Source of the DNA: Lacrimispora indolis DSM 755
GTDB taxonomy: Bacteria > Bacillota > Clostridia > Lachnospirales > Lachnospiraceae
NCBI RefSeq assembly: GCF_000526995.1
Contig: NZ_AZUI01000001.1
Location: 3,390,001 to 3,454,000 of the forward strand
Direction of reading: 5' to 3'
Length of the DNA stretch: 64,000 nt
Part shown: positions 1 to 7,640 of the stretch, in pieces
Layout of the letters: every line of letters starts with the position of its first letter
Numbering within the stretch: position 1 is the stretch's first letter
The notes under the pieces: generated by a model
What the model saw: the letters and a program-made list of their open reading frames with translations, nothing else
Database searches by the model: none
Told to the model about the DNA's origin: nothing
Translations under genes and position numbers: made by a program

Positions 1-15
1 GAGCCGCAGATGAGC

Positions 16-70
16 AAAAAGAGAGAGCATGGGTTTTCTGCTTTGGCAAAAATCCATGCTCTCTCTTTTT
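16..70. terminator. Bidirectional intrinsic terminator
   Basis: A 17-bp perfect inverted repeat (16-32 with 54-70) has an A-run on the left and a T-run on the right, so it can end transcription both ways. It would serve the minus-strand thioesterase gene and any plus-strand gene lying before the window. Confidence 0.85.
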
Positions 71-84
71 ATTTTTATATGTTT

Positions 85-483
85 TTACAGCGCCTCCAGC
101 AGATACATGGTAAAGTCCCCTGCCGCAATGATTTTCCCGTCTTCTGATTTTACCTCAACCCGGTTTACCACCGACCGGCTCCCCTTGTGTATGGAATTGG
201 CTTCCACAAATATCAGGCCGGCTTTGATACCGCGCATAAAGTCAAGAGACCCGTGCTGGGTCACATTGGTATATTCATATGCATAGGTGGCCATGCCTGC
301 GGTTATGTCACATAGAGAAAATAAAAAACCTCCGTGTAGATTACCGTATAAGTTTAAGGCGCTCTCCGGGATCTCAATGGATATCTTTGAATGGCCAGGC
401 CATACTTCCAAAAGCTGTGCCTTTTCCAAGCCGCTTAAAGGAAGAATATGGCGTCTGATCCCTTCCATAATTTCTTCTCTCAT
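85..483 (-). CDS. PaaI/hotdog-fold thioesterase family protein
   Basis: Small single-domain hotdog-fold protein, probably hydrolysing acyl-CoA or similar thioesters in the cytoplasm. The HGGFLFSLCDITAGMA segment matches the PaaI active-site helix, where an HGG motif precedes a conserved acidic residue. The C-terminal half reads as the expected strands ending in a short hydrophobic stretch. The reading frame extends upstream to 522, but GGGAGG lies 8 bases before the ATG at 483, so the product starts MREEIMEG (132 aa), a normal length for the family. It is monocistronic, with a terminator just downstream. The physiological substrate cannot be read from the sequence. Confidence 0.85.
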   Translation of the reverse strand: MREEIMEGIRRHILPLSGLEKAQLLEVWPGHSKISIEIPESALNLYGNLHGGFLFSLCDITAGMATYAYEYTNVTQHGSLDFMRGIKAGLIFVEANSIHKGSRSVVNRVEVKSEDGKIIAAGDFTMYLLEAL

Positions 484-712
484 TTCCATTACCTCCCGTA
501 TGACGATATTATTATTCTGCACTATAACACAGTCAGAAGGGATGATACAAGGTATTAAATAAATATATAGGAAAAAAACTATGGATCAGGCGGGAATGCA
601 TAGAATCGGCCGATTGGATATTCCATCAGCCATAAACTATAATGAATCTAAATATTAAAGAACCTGCAAAAGCAGCCGGCAGAAAAGAGCAGAGATATTT
701 TATTTTTCATCT

Positions 713-734
713 ATTTGTTAAAAAAATAACAAAT
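713..734. promoter_or_regulatory. 8-6-8 inverted repeat, possible operator
   Basis: ATTTGTTA, six A residues, then TAACAAAT form a perfect palindrome that ends about 24 bases before the start codon of the YkvI-like gene. No T-run follows, so a protein-binding site or a leader hairpin is more likely than a terminator. The ligand is unknown. Confidence 0.45.
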
Positions 735-757
735 AATTATACGAGGAGGATCTTACC

Positions 758-2065
758 ATGGGAAATGGGGGAAATGGAAACAAAGCTGGAGTTAAGGAAA
801 TTGACTGGAAGACGGTTGTCGTATTCGTATCCATAGCGTTCAGCTCTCAATGCGGCGGCGGTTTTGCTGCCGGATCAACACCCTGGTCTTATTTTTTTGC
901 AAACACAGGGTTTTACGGGATTTTGCCCAAAGTAACGCAGCCTTATTTCTGCCTGTTCATGCCCCTGGTAGTTGCGGCCATCAACTGTTTTATGATCTAT
1001 TTCTTTATGAAATTTGCCATGGATTTCAGAACCTTTGATTATGGAAGCTTCCTTGGAGCATATGGGGCGCGTTTTTTAGGAGGAAAGCTGGCAAAGCCAA
1101 TGCAAATCGTATATGAATTCAATTTTAACTGGCTGCTCATTGTATGTATGGCTCTGGCCTATTCCTCCTCAGGTTCAGCCCTTGCGGAGATTTCCGGCAT
1201 GCCATATCTTGTAACCACGTTTGTTGTGGGCATTATCATGTTTATACTCTGCATGAAAGGAAGCGGCCTGGTGCGCAAAAATGCGGTGTTTATGAGCGCA
1301 GTCATTTTTATCACTCTGGTTGTGATTCATGTGCCAAACGTGATCTACAATCTGGCAAACGGAAATTTAAGAAATGAAATGCAGGTGATGGGCGGCTCAC
1401 TGAACCAGGGAATTTCCTCCGGAGCCGGCAGCTTTCTAAAATACCTTTTGACCGCATTCTGCTGGGCCTATATTTTTTCGGGTCAGAATTTAGGCGGATT
1501 TGGGGCGTATGTAAACCATGCCCAGCTCTTTACCAATAAAAGGACTCTCCGCTGGGCGGTGGTGCTTTCCGTCATTTTAAACTGGGCGTTTCTGGAGATG
1601 ACGGTGATAAATCTGGCGGCAAATTATTCCGGAGTATTTGAAGGCTGGAAGGCCGGCAAAGCTGTTTATACCATCCTGGTAGTGGAAAACGGGGTGGGAG
1701 CTTCCGCATTTAAGGCCGTGCTGCTGACCCTGATCACTGTTTCCATCTTTTTTGCAACGATTTCAACGGCAATCAATTATGCTCAGGGCTTCAATGACCG
1801 GGTTTTAAACTGGTACCAGGGGAAAATAAGTGAAAATCCTGAAGTTTCCGCTGCAAAACGGAACAGGAGAGGAGCAATGCTCACCTTGCTTTATATCATA
1901 CTTACCTGGGGCGTCTCCCAGGTTGGGCTTACAAGCCTGGTGTCCAAGGGGCTGACTCTTGTGTCTTATATTAACCTGTTCACATTGATTTTGCCCACTA
2001 TAGTAAATGTGATGATTGGATGGCAGGATGGGGGGATTCCATTTAAAGTGTTAAAAGGTAAATGA
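758..2065 (+). CDS. YkvI-like multi-pass membrane transporter
   Basis: A 435-aa hydrophobic protein with roughly ten to eleven predicted membrane segments. It begins with a short polar tail, then a first segment containing the glycine-rich FSSQCGGGFAAG, typical of the broken first helix of LeuT/APC-fold carriers. Overall it resembles COG3949, the uncharacterised B. subtilis YkvI group, but is longer (YkvI is about 345 aa). It is probably a sodium- or proton-coupled carrier for a small molecule; the substrate is not evident. GAGGAGG sits 8 bases before the ATG. It stands alone, behind an operator-like palindrome. The family match comes from pattern recognition, so a related APC subfamily remains possible. 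Confidence 0.75.
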   Translation: MGNGGNGNKAGVKEIDWKTVVVFVSIAFSSQCGGGFAAGSTPWSYFFANTGFYGILPKVTQPYFCLFMPLVVAAINCFMIYFFMKFAMDFRTFDYGSFLGAYGARFLGGKLAKPMQIVYEFNFNWLLIVCMALAYSSSGSALAEISGMPYLVTTFVVGIIMFILCMKGSGLVRKNAVFMSAVIFITLVVIHVPNVIYNLANGNLRNEMQVMGGSLNQGISSGAGSFLKYLLTAFCWAYIFSGQNLGGFGAYVNHAQLFTNKRTLRWAVVLSVILNWAFLEMTVINLAANYSGVFEGWKAGKAVYTILVVENGVGASAFKAVLLTLITVSIFFATISTAINYAQGFNDRVLNWYQGKISENPEVSAAKRNRRGAMLTLLYIILTWGVSQVGLTSLVSKGLTLVSYINLFTLILPTIVNVMIGWQDGGIPFKVLKGK

Positions 2066-2246
2066 TTGGAATGTTTGTACATAGATGGAAGGCCGGGGAT
2101 ACCCAATGCTTGATCAGCACCCGGAAAGACAGAAGGCAGATAATAACTTTTGGAGCCGGTATAATTACTGGCTCCGCAGATTGCAGATAAACTGTATTCC
2201 AGTATTTTCTTTTTTCCAGAATTCTCATTATGCCCATAACTGTTGG
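2066..2246. other. Convergent intergenic spacer with a hairpin
   Basis: No gene is apparent. A near-perfect hairpin (about 2153-2176, GGAGCC arms) lies between the convergent YkvI-like and msrA genes. It lacks a strong T-run, so it is only a possible terminator. Confidence 0.4.
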
Positions 2247-2720
2247 TTATGAATATTTATGTAATAACTCTTTCGGAATATGGCAATAGTCATTCGGGCA
2301 CCTATCTAATCTATCCTGATGTTCCTCTGCACTTTTAACGTAATTCATAAGTGGCAGGACTTCCACTGCAATTTTGTCCCTATCTGCTCTTTCTATTATA
2401 TAATTCTTAGCATCTTCCAAATGTCGGGGCACTTTACTATATACGCCTGTGCGGTATTTTTTTCCCACATCATTCCCTTGTTTATTCATACTGTAAGGAT
2501 CTATGATCTCAAAAAAATAATCCATTAGTTGGGAAACAGATACAATATCAGGGTCAAATTCTGTTTTTACGCATTCAGCATAACCATCATACTCGCCTTC
2601 GAGAGTATTTGAGTAACCATTTGCCCGTCCAGCCTGAGTATGAATAACACCTTTTAGTGTTTTGATAAATGCTTGTACACCCCATAGGCAGCCACCTGCA
2701 AAATATATTGTTTCAACCAT
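2247..2720 (-). CDS. msrA: Peptide-methionine (S)-S-oxide reductase
   Basis: Repairs oxidised proteins by reducing methionine-S-sulfoxide. The catalytic motif near the N-terminus reads GCLWG with Cys11, where most MsrA proteins have GCFWG. Typical downstream features are present: the GYSNT-like turn, EYDGYAE, TEFDP and FFEIIDP. The ATG at 2720 has AGGTG 6 bases upstream; the frame opens at a GTG three codons earlier. The C-terminal CPNDYC could supply recycling cysteines, but this is inference. At 157 aa it is close to the usual length for a single-domain MsrA. It appears monocistronic and faces away from the XRE regulator gene. Confidence 0.93.
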   Translation of the reverse strand: MVETIYFAGGCLWGVQAFIKTLKGVIHTQAGRANGYSNTLEGEYDGYAECVKTEFDPDIVSVSQLMDYFFEIIDPYSMNKQGNDVGKKYRTGVYSKVPRHLEDAKNYIIERADRDKIAVEVLPLMNYVKSAEEHQDRLDRCPNDYCHIPKELLHKYS

Positions 2721-2898
2721 AGTATTCACCTATTTTCTTTCGTCAAGTATAAATGATCAACAGTTAAAGACTAACAGAAGATTCCCATTTTACTTAATTA
2801 TATCAGAACCAGGCGCAAAAATATAGAAATGTTTATATCATTTGGCTTTTTCTGCAGACTGCTCTTTATGATGTTTTGAATTCATGGATTTTTTAGTA

Positions 2899-2927
2899 TT
2901 TACTTTGCCTTCCCTATATGTTATGAT
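2899..2927 (+). promoter_or_regulatory. Sigma-A-like promoter for the XRE/cupin gene
   Basis: TTTACT, 17 bp, then TATGAT lie just upstream of the XRE regulator gene. A second TATAAT at 2941-2946 lies too close to the start codon to leave a leader with a ribosome site. Confidence 0.5.
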
Positions 2928-2960
2928 GAAAAAAATACGTTATAATAGATGGTGAACAGT

Positions 2961-3521
2961 ATGAATGACTTAAAATCAATCATTGTAGAGCGAATGAAAG
3001 CAGTACGCAACAGCAAGCAGTTAAGCTTAGATCAGGCGGCGGATTTAACCGGGATCAGCAAGGCCATGCTGAGCCAGATCGAGCGTGGGCAGTCTATGCC
3101 TACTATCACAACACTTTGGAAAATCTCCACAGGGTACAAGGTTCCGCTCACCTATTTTTTAGAGCAGGAAAAGAGTAATTACACCAAAATAGACACATTG
3201 AATACCCAGCCTGTTTATGAGGAAAACGAAAAGATGCGGACCTTCCCCCTTTTTCCCTATAATCCTGCTCAGAACTTAGAGATGCTGTATATCGAATTTG
3301 AGCCGGGGTGCGTTCACCAATCCGCCAGACATATGGATGGCGTGGAAGAATATATCTTTGTCCAGAAAGGACAATTGGAAATGCGCCTGAATCAGGATGA
3401 GACTGTTTTGACCGAAACCCAGTGTTTTCGTTTTAAAGCTGATGTTCCTCATTGCTATATCAACTCTTCAAAGGAAACGTGCTGCATCCTGAACATTATT
3501 TTTTACCCGATGATGACATAA
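2961..3521 (+). CDS. XRE-family transcriptional regulator with cupin domain
   Basis: Residues about 8-60 form a lambda-repressor-type helix-turn-helix (SLDQAADLTGISKAMLSQIERG is the recognisable core). A short linker leads to a C-terminal cupin barrel of about 80 residues containing the EPG and EYIFVQKG strands. This HTH_3 plus Cupin_2 layout is common in regulators that sense a small molecule through the barrel. Either ATG at 2949 or 2961 could start it; the later one leaves room for a leader after the promoter. It lies 19 bases before an efflux gene in the same orientation, so it probably controls that gene and itself. The effector is unknown. Confidence 0.88.
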   Translation: MNDLKSIIVERMKAVRNSKQLSLDQAADLTGISKAMLSQIERGQSMPTITTLWKISTGYKVPLTYFLEQEKSNYTKIDTLNTQPVYEENEKMRTFPLFPYNPAQNLEMLYIEFEPGCVHQSARHMDGVEEYIFVQKGQLEMRLNQDETVLTETQCFRFKADVPHCYINSSKETCCILNIIFYPMMT

Positions 3522-3540
3522 TGGAGTACATAAGAAAAAT

Positions 3541-4467
3541 ATGAAAAAAGCACTTATATTTGGTATTGCCGGATCTTTCTTTTTTGCATTTACATTTGTG
3601 TTCAACCGCAGCATGCACTTATCCGGAGGAAGCTGGATCTGGAGCGCAAGCCTTCGCTATTTGTTTACTTTTCCCATTCTGGCTATGATTGTGGGAAAAC
3701 ACCGCGGATTTCAGCATGTCCATAAAGTCATAAGAAAGAATCTTTTCAATTGGCTCATTTGGAGTACTGTTGGATTCGGCTTTTTTTATGCACCGCTCTC
3801 TTATGCGGCCGATTACGGGGAATCCTGGTTGATTGCGGCATCCTGGCAGGTAACAATCGTAATGGGTATCTTATTGTCTCCTGTATTTCATAAACGTGTA
3901 CCCATAAAAAACCTATGTATATCAGGATTCATTTTAATCGGAGTATTTCTTTTGCAGGTACATGATATAGCTGATCTGGATATTAAGAGGACCCTTATGA
4001 CGCTGCTTCCTATCCTTATAGGGGCTGTCTCCTATCCCCTGGGAAACAGAAAAATCATGGAGGCAAGCGGGGATCAGCTTTCTACAATCCAACGCACCTA
4101 CGGCATGACGTTATGCAGCCTCCCCTTCTGGTTTGTTTTAGCTGTATTTGGCCTGGTAAATACCGGAGGCCCTTCTGTAAATCAGACCCTCCAGTCCCTG
4201 TGCGTCGCAGTTTTTTCCGGAGTGATCGCAACCCTGCTGTTTTTTAAAGCCACCGATCTGGTCAAGTCAAACCATAAGCAGCTTGCTGTGATCGAATCCA
4301 CACAGTCAGGTGAGGTCATATTTACTTTGCTGGGGGGCATCTGGCTCCTTGGGGATTCACAGCCTGATTATCTGGGAATGATCGGTATATCTTTTATTGT
4401 GTTGGGCATGATCCTAAACAGCCTGATTGTGACATTTTCTAAGAAGCCAGAGATCAATCACCCGTAA
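3541..4467 (+). CDS. EmrE-like multidrug/DMT efflux transporter
   Basis: A 308-aa inner-membrane protein with about ten hydrophobic helices in two homologous halves, the drug/metabolite transporter fold. The family is the one labelled multidrug resistance efflux transporter (PF13536-like). The opening helix contains FNRSMHLSGGSWIWSASLRY, typical of that group. It follows the cupin regulator by 19 bases and is probably cotranscribed with it. The transported compound is not known; export of a toxic compound or metabolite sensed by the cupin protein is an inference from context. Length is usual for a two-repeat DMT carrier. Confidence 0.82.
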   Translation: MKKALIFGIAGSFFFAFTFVFNRSMHLSGGSWIWSASLRYLFTFPILAMIVGKHRGFQHVHKVIRKNLFNWLIWSTVGFGFFYAPLSYAADYGESWLIAASWQVTIVMGILLSPVFHKRVPIKNLCISGFILIGVFLLQVHDIADLDIKRTLMTLLPILIGAVSYPLGNRKIMEASGDQLSTIQRTYGMTLCSLPFWFVLAVFGLVNTGGPSVNQTLQSLCVAVFSGVIATLLFFKATDLVKSNHKQLAVIESTQSGEVIFTLLGGIWLLGDSQPDYLGMIGISFIVLGMILNSLIVTFSKKPEINHP

Positions 4468-4697
4468 CGGAACGGCCGATACCTGCCCTCTGACGGATAA
4501 AAAACAAAAAGTATTACAGCTGTTTCGCCTTCCAGGAACTTGAAAGTTCCATGATAGTCTGGTAATATAAGGAACAGATCATTTCGTTTAAACTGTCAGA
4601 TGATATGGAAGCTGAAAAATAAAAGACAGTCTGTTAAGTGAAAGACACCACAGAGGGAGAGACCCTTTGGATAAAAAGATGAGAAAGGATAGGGTAT

Positions 4698-5357
4698 ATG
4701 GGCCAGAAACTTCTTACCCCAATCCTTCCGGAGACAATGGATTTTGTACTGGAAGATATGGAGGAATTATCCCGCAGAAAAGACCAGGAGGAAGCGGTAA
4801 CAGATGTACTCATAAGAAACCTTCATATAGCGGAGGAAGACCTTTCCCGCATGCGTTTTTCCGCCGTCATATTTGAGAACTGTATATTTCAGGATTGCAC
4901 CTTTGAAAAAGGGGAATTTACTGATGTGGTGTTTCGCGCCTGTGATATATCCAACTGCAATTTTGAGGACAGCTATTTTAACCGGACGGAATTCCTCTCC
5001 TCAAAGGGGCTGGGCGTAAAGTTTTGCGGAAATACCATGCTTCATACGGTGATCCTTGACTGTAATTTCAACTATGGGAATTTTGATTCTTCCAGGCTGG
5101 AACACATCCGCTTTTCTGATACTCAGATCCGCGGCGGCTTCCTGACTCAATGCCGCTGTAAGGCGGTAGAATGGAACCGGGCAAATCTGGAAAACGCCAG
5201 TTTTTTTAAAACCGTAATGAGAGGAATGGATTTTACCAGCAGCATGATACAGGGGTTGGTTCTGTCTGACGGCTGCCCGGAGATAAAAGGTGCAGTGGTG
5301 GATTTATACCAGGCAGCAGAACTGGCAAAGTATTTAGGAGTTGTCATAAAAAGCTGA
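4698..5357 (+). CDS. Pentapeptide-repeat protein
   Basis: From about residue 50 the protein shows the A(D/N)LXX-type repeat with F or L every five residues (FENCIFQDCTFEKGEF, then CNFEDSYF, ANLENASFF), predicted to fold as a right-handed quadrilateral beta-helix. The arrangement recalls Qnr/McbG-like proteins, some of which shield DNA gyrase. Nothing here proves that role. The first 50 residues are charged and probably helical. AAAGGA precedes the ATG at 4698 by 8 bases. The gene is isolated, with 230 bases of noncoding sequence before and after. Function is assigned at fold level only. Confidence 0.85.
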   Translation: MGQKLLTPILPETMDFVLEDMEELSRRKDQEEAVTDVLIRNLHIAEEDLSRMRFSAVIFENCIFQDCTFEKGEFTDVVFRACDISNCNFEDSYFNRTEFLSSKGLGVKFCGNTMLHTVILDCNFNYGNFDSSRLEHIRFSDTQIRGGFLTQCRCKAVEWNRANLENASFFKTVMRGMDFTSSMIQGLVLSDGCPEIKGAVVDLYQAAELAKYLGVVIKS

Positions 5358-5586
5358 CACTTTGCTGCTCAAATACGTTTCTGAATCAAGAATGAGGTTT
5401 TTAATGAGCCCTCGTGGTGATAAAATGGCTGTAATTATGTTGCAAGATAAGCGTTTCTTTAAGGAGGCGATTTTTTTATGATGGAACCCTCAAAGACTGC
5501 ATAGCACGGGTTATGCAGTTAAAATAAAAGAGTAATTGTATAGCCTTTGCTATTCCTGACAGTAAAAATATGTTTGGGAGGCAGCG
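5358..5586. other. Intergenic region with a hairpin and an 8-codon mini-ORF
   Basis: Contains AAGGAGG followed by an 8-codon ORF (MMEPSKTA, 5479-5505). Its end overlaps the hairpin CTGCATA/TATGCAG (about 5496-5518). A similar hairpin occurs near 33813-33836, so this may be a decayed element end and not a leader peptide. Nothing firmer can be said. Confidence 0.35.
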
Positions 5587-5871
5587 ATGCGCTATCAGAA
5601 AGCCAATGAAATTTTACCGGAAGAGCTGGTGGAATTAATTCAGAATTATATAGACGGGGAATATGTTTACATCCCCAGAAAACAGGAAAATAAACGAACC
5701 TGGGGCCAGAGGACAGGAGCCAGAGAGGAAAGGAAACGCCGGGATGTATCTATTTATGAGGATTATGTATCCGGTATATGCGTGAGGCTTTTAGCAGAGC
5801 GCTATTACTTATCCGAGAAAAGCATCCAGAGGATCGTACTTCAGGAAAAGAAAAATATGGAAATGAAATAG
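5587..5871 (+). CDS. CD3324-family small helix-turn-helix protein
   Basis: A 94-aa basic protein beginning MRYQKANEILPEELV, the hallmark of the CD3324 family found widely in Clostridia. The motif GEYVYIPR follows. The C-terminal third (LLAERYYLSEKSIQRIVLQEK) reads as a helix-turn-helix like those of Mor/sigma-region-4 type DNA-binding proteins. DNA binding is therefore likely but unproved. GGGAGG lies 7 bases before the ATG. A strong terminator directly follows, so the gene is a single transcription unit. Confidence 0.82.
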   Translation: MRYQKANEILPEELVELIQNYIDGEYVYIPRKQENKRTWGQRTGAREERKRRDVSIYEDYVSGICVRLLAERYYLSEKSIQRIVLQEKKNMEMK

Positions 5872-5911
5872 GGCGGCACATCAAATAGAAAATGGTGTGC
5901 CGCCTTTTCTT
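5872..5911 (+). terminator. Intrinsic terminator
   Basis: GGCGGCACA (5872-5880) pairs with TGTGCCGCC (5896-5904), followed by TTTTCTTT. It lies right after the CD3324-family gene. Confidence 0.9.
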
Positions 5912-5997
5912 TATTTCATAAATGAGTATGAGGTGGGATAAAAAAAGAGGGCGTGTTACAGTTGTCTGAGAAACAATTGTAAAAATGGAGAAAGAAC

Positions 5998-6645
5998 ATG
6001 AATCGTAATTTACGAAAACAATGGATCGTCACGCCGGACCAGCTTCCAGCCATCATAAGAAGGTGCCCCAAATGCGGAAAAAAGACGGAATTTATAAACA
6101 GCGGAAAATTCAGGGTCAACGCCAACGGCCGTCTTTTAGACGTCTGGCTGGTCTACCGGTGCGGACAATGCGAGACCTCCTGGAATATGACCCTGTGGGA
6201 ACGGGTGGAGGCAGGCCGCTTAGAAAAGAAAGAGTATGAAGGATTTTTAAACAATGATCCTGATCTGGCAGCAAAATACGGAAATGACAGGGAAATATTT
6301 GCCCGCAATAAGGCGGAGGCAGCTGCCTCAAAAGAGGAATACCACGTGACGACTGTGGATACTGCATTTCCCTGCGGAAAGGACCATGCCATGGAAATTG
6401 AAATCAGGATTCCGTCTGGATTTGATTTAAGAGCTGATGTTTTTTTGATGAAACAGCTGTCCGTATCCAGAAGCAGAATAAAGAAATGGTGTGAGGACGG
6501 GCTGATTTTAAACGGCAGCGAAGTTTTGTCTCCAAAGGGGAAAGTGAAAGACGGGATGATCCTGCAGATAAAAAAGGAAGCCGTCCGGTCAGAAGCGGAA
6601 GAGAAATGGGAGTATTTCTTTTGTCAAAATGGACAAGGGTGTTGA
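5998..6645 (+). CDS. DUF1062 protein with zinc-ribbon and S4-like domain
   Basis: A 215-aa protein of the DUF1062 family. The N-terminal 65 residues carry two CxxC pairs (CPKCGKK and CGQC) that look like a zinc ribbon. The C-terminal 70 residues (ADVFLMKQLSVSRSRIKKWCEDGLILNG) resemble an S4 RNA-binding fold, suggesting contact with structured RNA or the ribosome. That role is inference from fold. The middle is charged and helical. It is monocistronic and closed by a hairpin terminator. The start ATG follows GGAGAAAGAAC, a modest ribosome site. Confidence 0.85.
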   Translation: MNRNLRKQWIVTPDQLPAIIRRCPKCGKKTEFINSGKFRVNANGRLLDVWLVYRCGQCETSWNMTLWERVEAGRLEKKEYEGFLNNDPDLAAKYGNDREIFARNKAEAAASKEEYHVTTVDTAFPCGKDHAMEIEIRIPSGFDLRADVFLMKQLSVSRSRIKKWCEDGLILNGSEVLSPKGKVKDGMILQIKKEAVRSEAEEKWEYFFCQNGQGC

Positions 6646-6684
6646 TTACTGATGAAAAACCAAGTGATGATCCATCTGTTTTAA

Positions 6685-6725
6685 AGACAGCGGAGCCTTT
6701 GTGGGCGGCCGCTGTCTCTTCTTTT
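6685..6725 (+). terminator. Intrinsic terminator
   Basis: AGACAGCGG (6685-6693) pairs with CCGCTGTCT (6709-6717), followed by a T-rich tail. It ends the DUF1062 unit. Confidence 0.85.
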
Positions 6726-6888
6726 CATTCCAGTTGAACAGACGGACTTTTTCAGTGATACAAAAGGCTGTATATTAAAAATGAAAAAAGCATATAAAGC
6801 TTGAACCACTGATCCGGATTTCCTTCTTTCATATCCTTACTTATTAATTAAGAAGGTTAAAAAGAATCAAAATTTTGGAAAAAGTCAC

Positions 6889-6917
6889 TTGACAATCTGA
6901 TTGGAATGCTATATTAT
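6889..6917 (+). promoter_or_regulatory. ahpC promoter
   Basis: TTGACA (6889-6894), 17 bp, TATTAT (6912-6917): near-consensus sigma-A promoter for the ahpC-ahpF operon. It gives a leader of about 140 bases. Confidence 0.8.
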
Positions 6918-6926
6918 AACAATATC

Positions 6927-6939
6927 AGTAATCATTACT
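6927..6939. promoter_or_regulatory. Per/Fur-box-like palindrome at the ahpC start site
   Basis: AGTAAT-C-ATTACT is a perfect 6-1-6 palindrome at about +5 to +17 of the predicted transcript. Its AAT-n-ATT core matches the centre of the PerR box (TTATAATnATTATAA). A repressor bound here would block peroxide-operon transcription. PerR is the family's known regulator of ahpC; binding here is inference. Confidence 0.6.
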
Positions 6940-6999
6940 ATTATTGATAAAGAATATCAATAAGATTTAAAGATATTCAACCCTGCTTTATCGGGCATA

Positions 7000-7029
7000 A
7001 CCGAATAGCAGCGATAGCTGCAATTCGGT
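7000..7029 (+). other. Stable hairpin in the ahpC 5' leader
   Basis: ACCGAAT and GCAGC pair with GCTGC and ATTCGGT around a GATA tetraloop: a 12-bp stem with one A-A mismatch. It ends about 35 bases before the start codon. No T-run follows, so it may protect the 5' end or modulate translation. Confidence 0.55.
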
Positions 7030-7064
7030 CAAATTATAAATATAAAACACAGGAGGTAATTATT

Positions 7065-7628
7065 ATGTCATTAATCGGAACAGAAGTAAAACCATTCAAG
7101 GCCCAGGCTTTTCATAACGGTGAATTCGTAGAGGTTACAGAAGCAGATTTTAAGGGAAAGTGGAGCATCATCTGCTTTTATCCCGCAGATTTCACCTTTG
7201 TATGCCCGACGGAGCTGGAAGATTTACAGAACAATTACGAGACATTTAAGAAACTGGGAGCAGAGGTTTATTCCGTTTCTACGGATACTCATTTTACCCA
7301 CAAGGCATGGCATGACAATTCCGAAGCTATCCGTAAATTGACCTATATTATGATTGGGGATCCCTCTCATACCTTGTCCCGTAATTTTGATGTGCTGATT
7401 GAAGCAGATGGACTTGCAGACCGGGGTACTTTTATCGTTGATCCGGATGGCATCATTCAGTCCGTAGAAATCAATGCGGGAAACATTGGCCGTGATGCAA
7501 ACGTTCTTATTGATAAGATCAAGGCTGCCCAGTATGTAAGAAATAACCCAGGAGAGGTTTGCCCGGCAAAATGGAAAGAGGGCGGAGCCACATTGAAGCC
7601 AAGCCTTGACCTTGTAGGAAAAATCTAA
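7065..7628 (+). CDS. ahpC: Alkyl hydroperoxide reductase subunit C (2-Cys peroxiredoxin)
   Basis: Reduces hydrogen peroxide, organic peroxides and peroxynitrite. The peroxidatic cysteine Cys47 lies in the FVCPTE motif, and the resolving Cys166 in EVCPAKW. The 187-aa length and high similarity throughout are standard for typical 2-Cys AhpC. AGGAGG sits 8 bases before the ATG. ahpF, its electron donor, follows after 12 bases, so the two are one operon. The upstream palindrome at the start site suggests PerR-type control. Cytoplasmic, part of the oxygen defence expected in an anaerobe. Confidence 0.97.
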   Translation: MSLIGTEVKPFKAQAFHNGEFVEVTEADFKGKWSIICFYPADFTFVCPTELEDLQNNYETFKKLGAEVYSVSTDTHFTHKAWHDNSEAIRKLTYIMIGDPSHTLSRNFDVLIEADGLADRGTFIVDPDGIIQSVEINAGNIGRDANVLIDKIKAAQYVRNNPGEVCPAKWKEGGATLKPSLDLVGKI

Positions 7629-7640
7629 GGAGCAAATATT

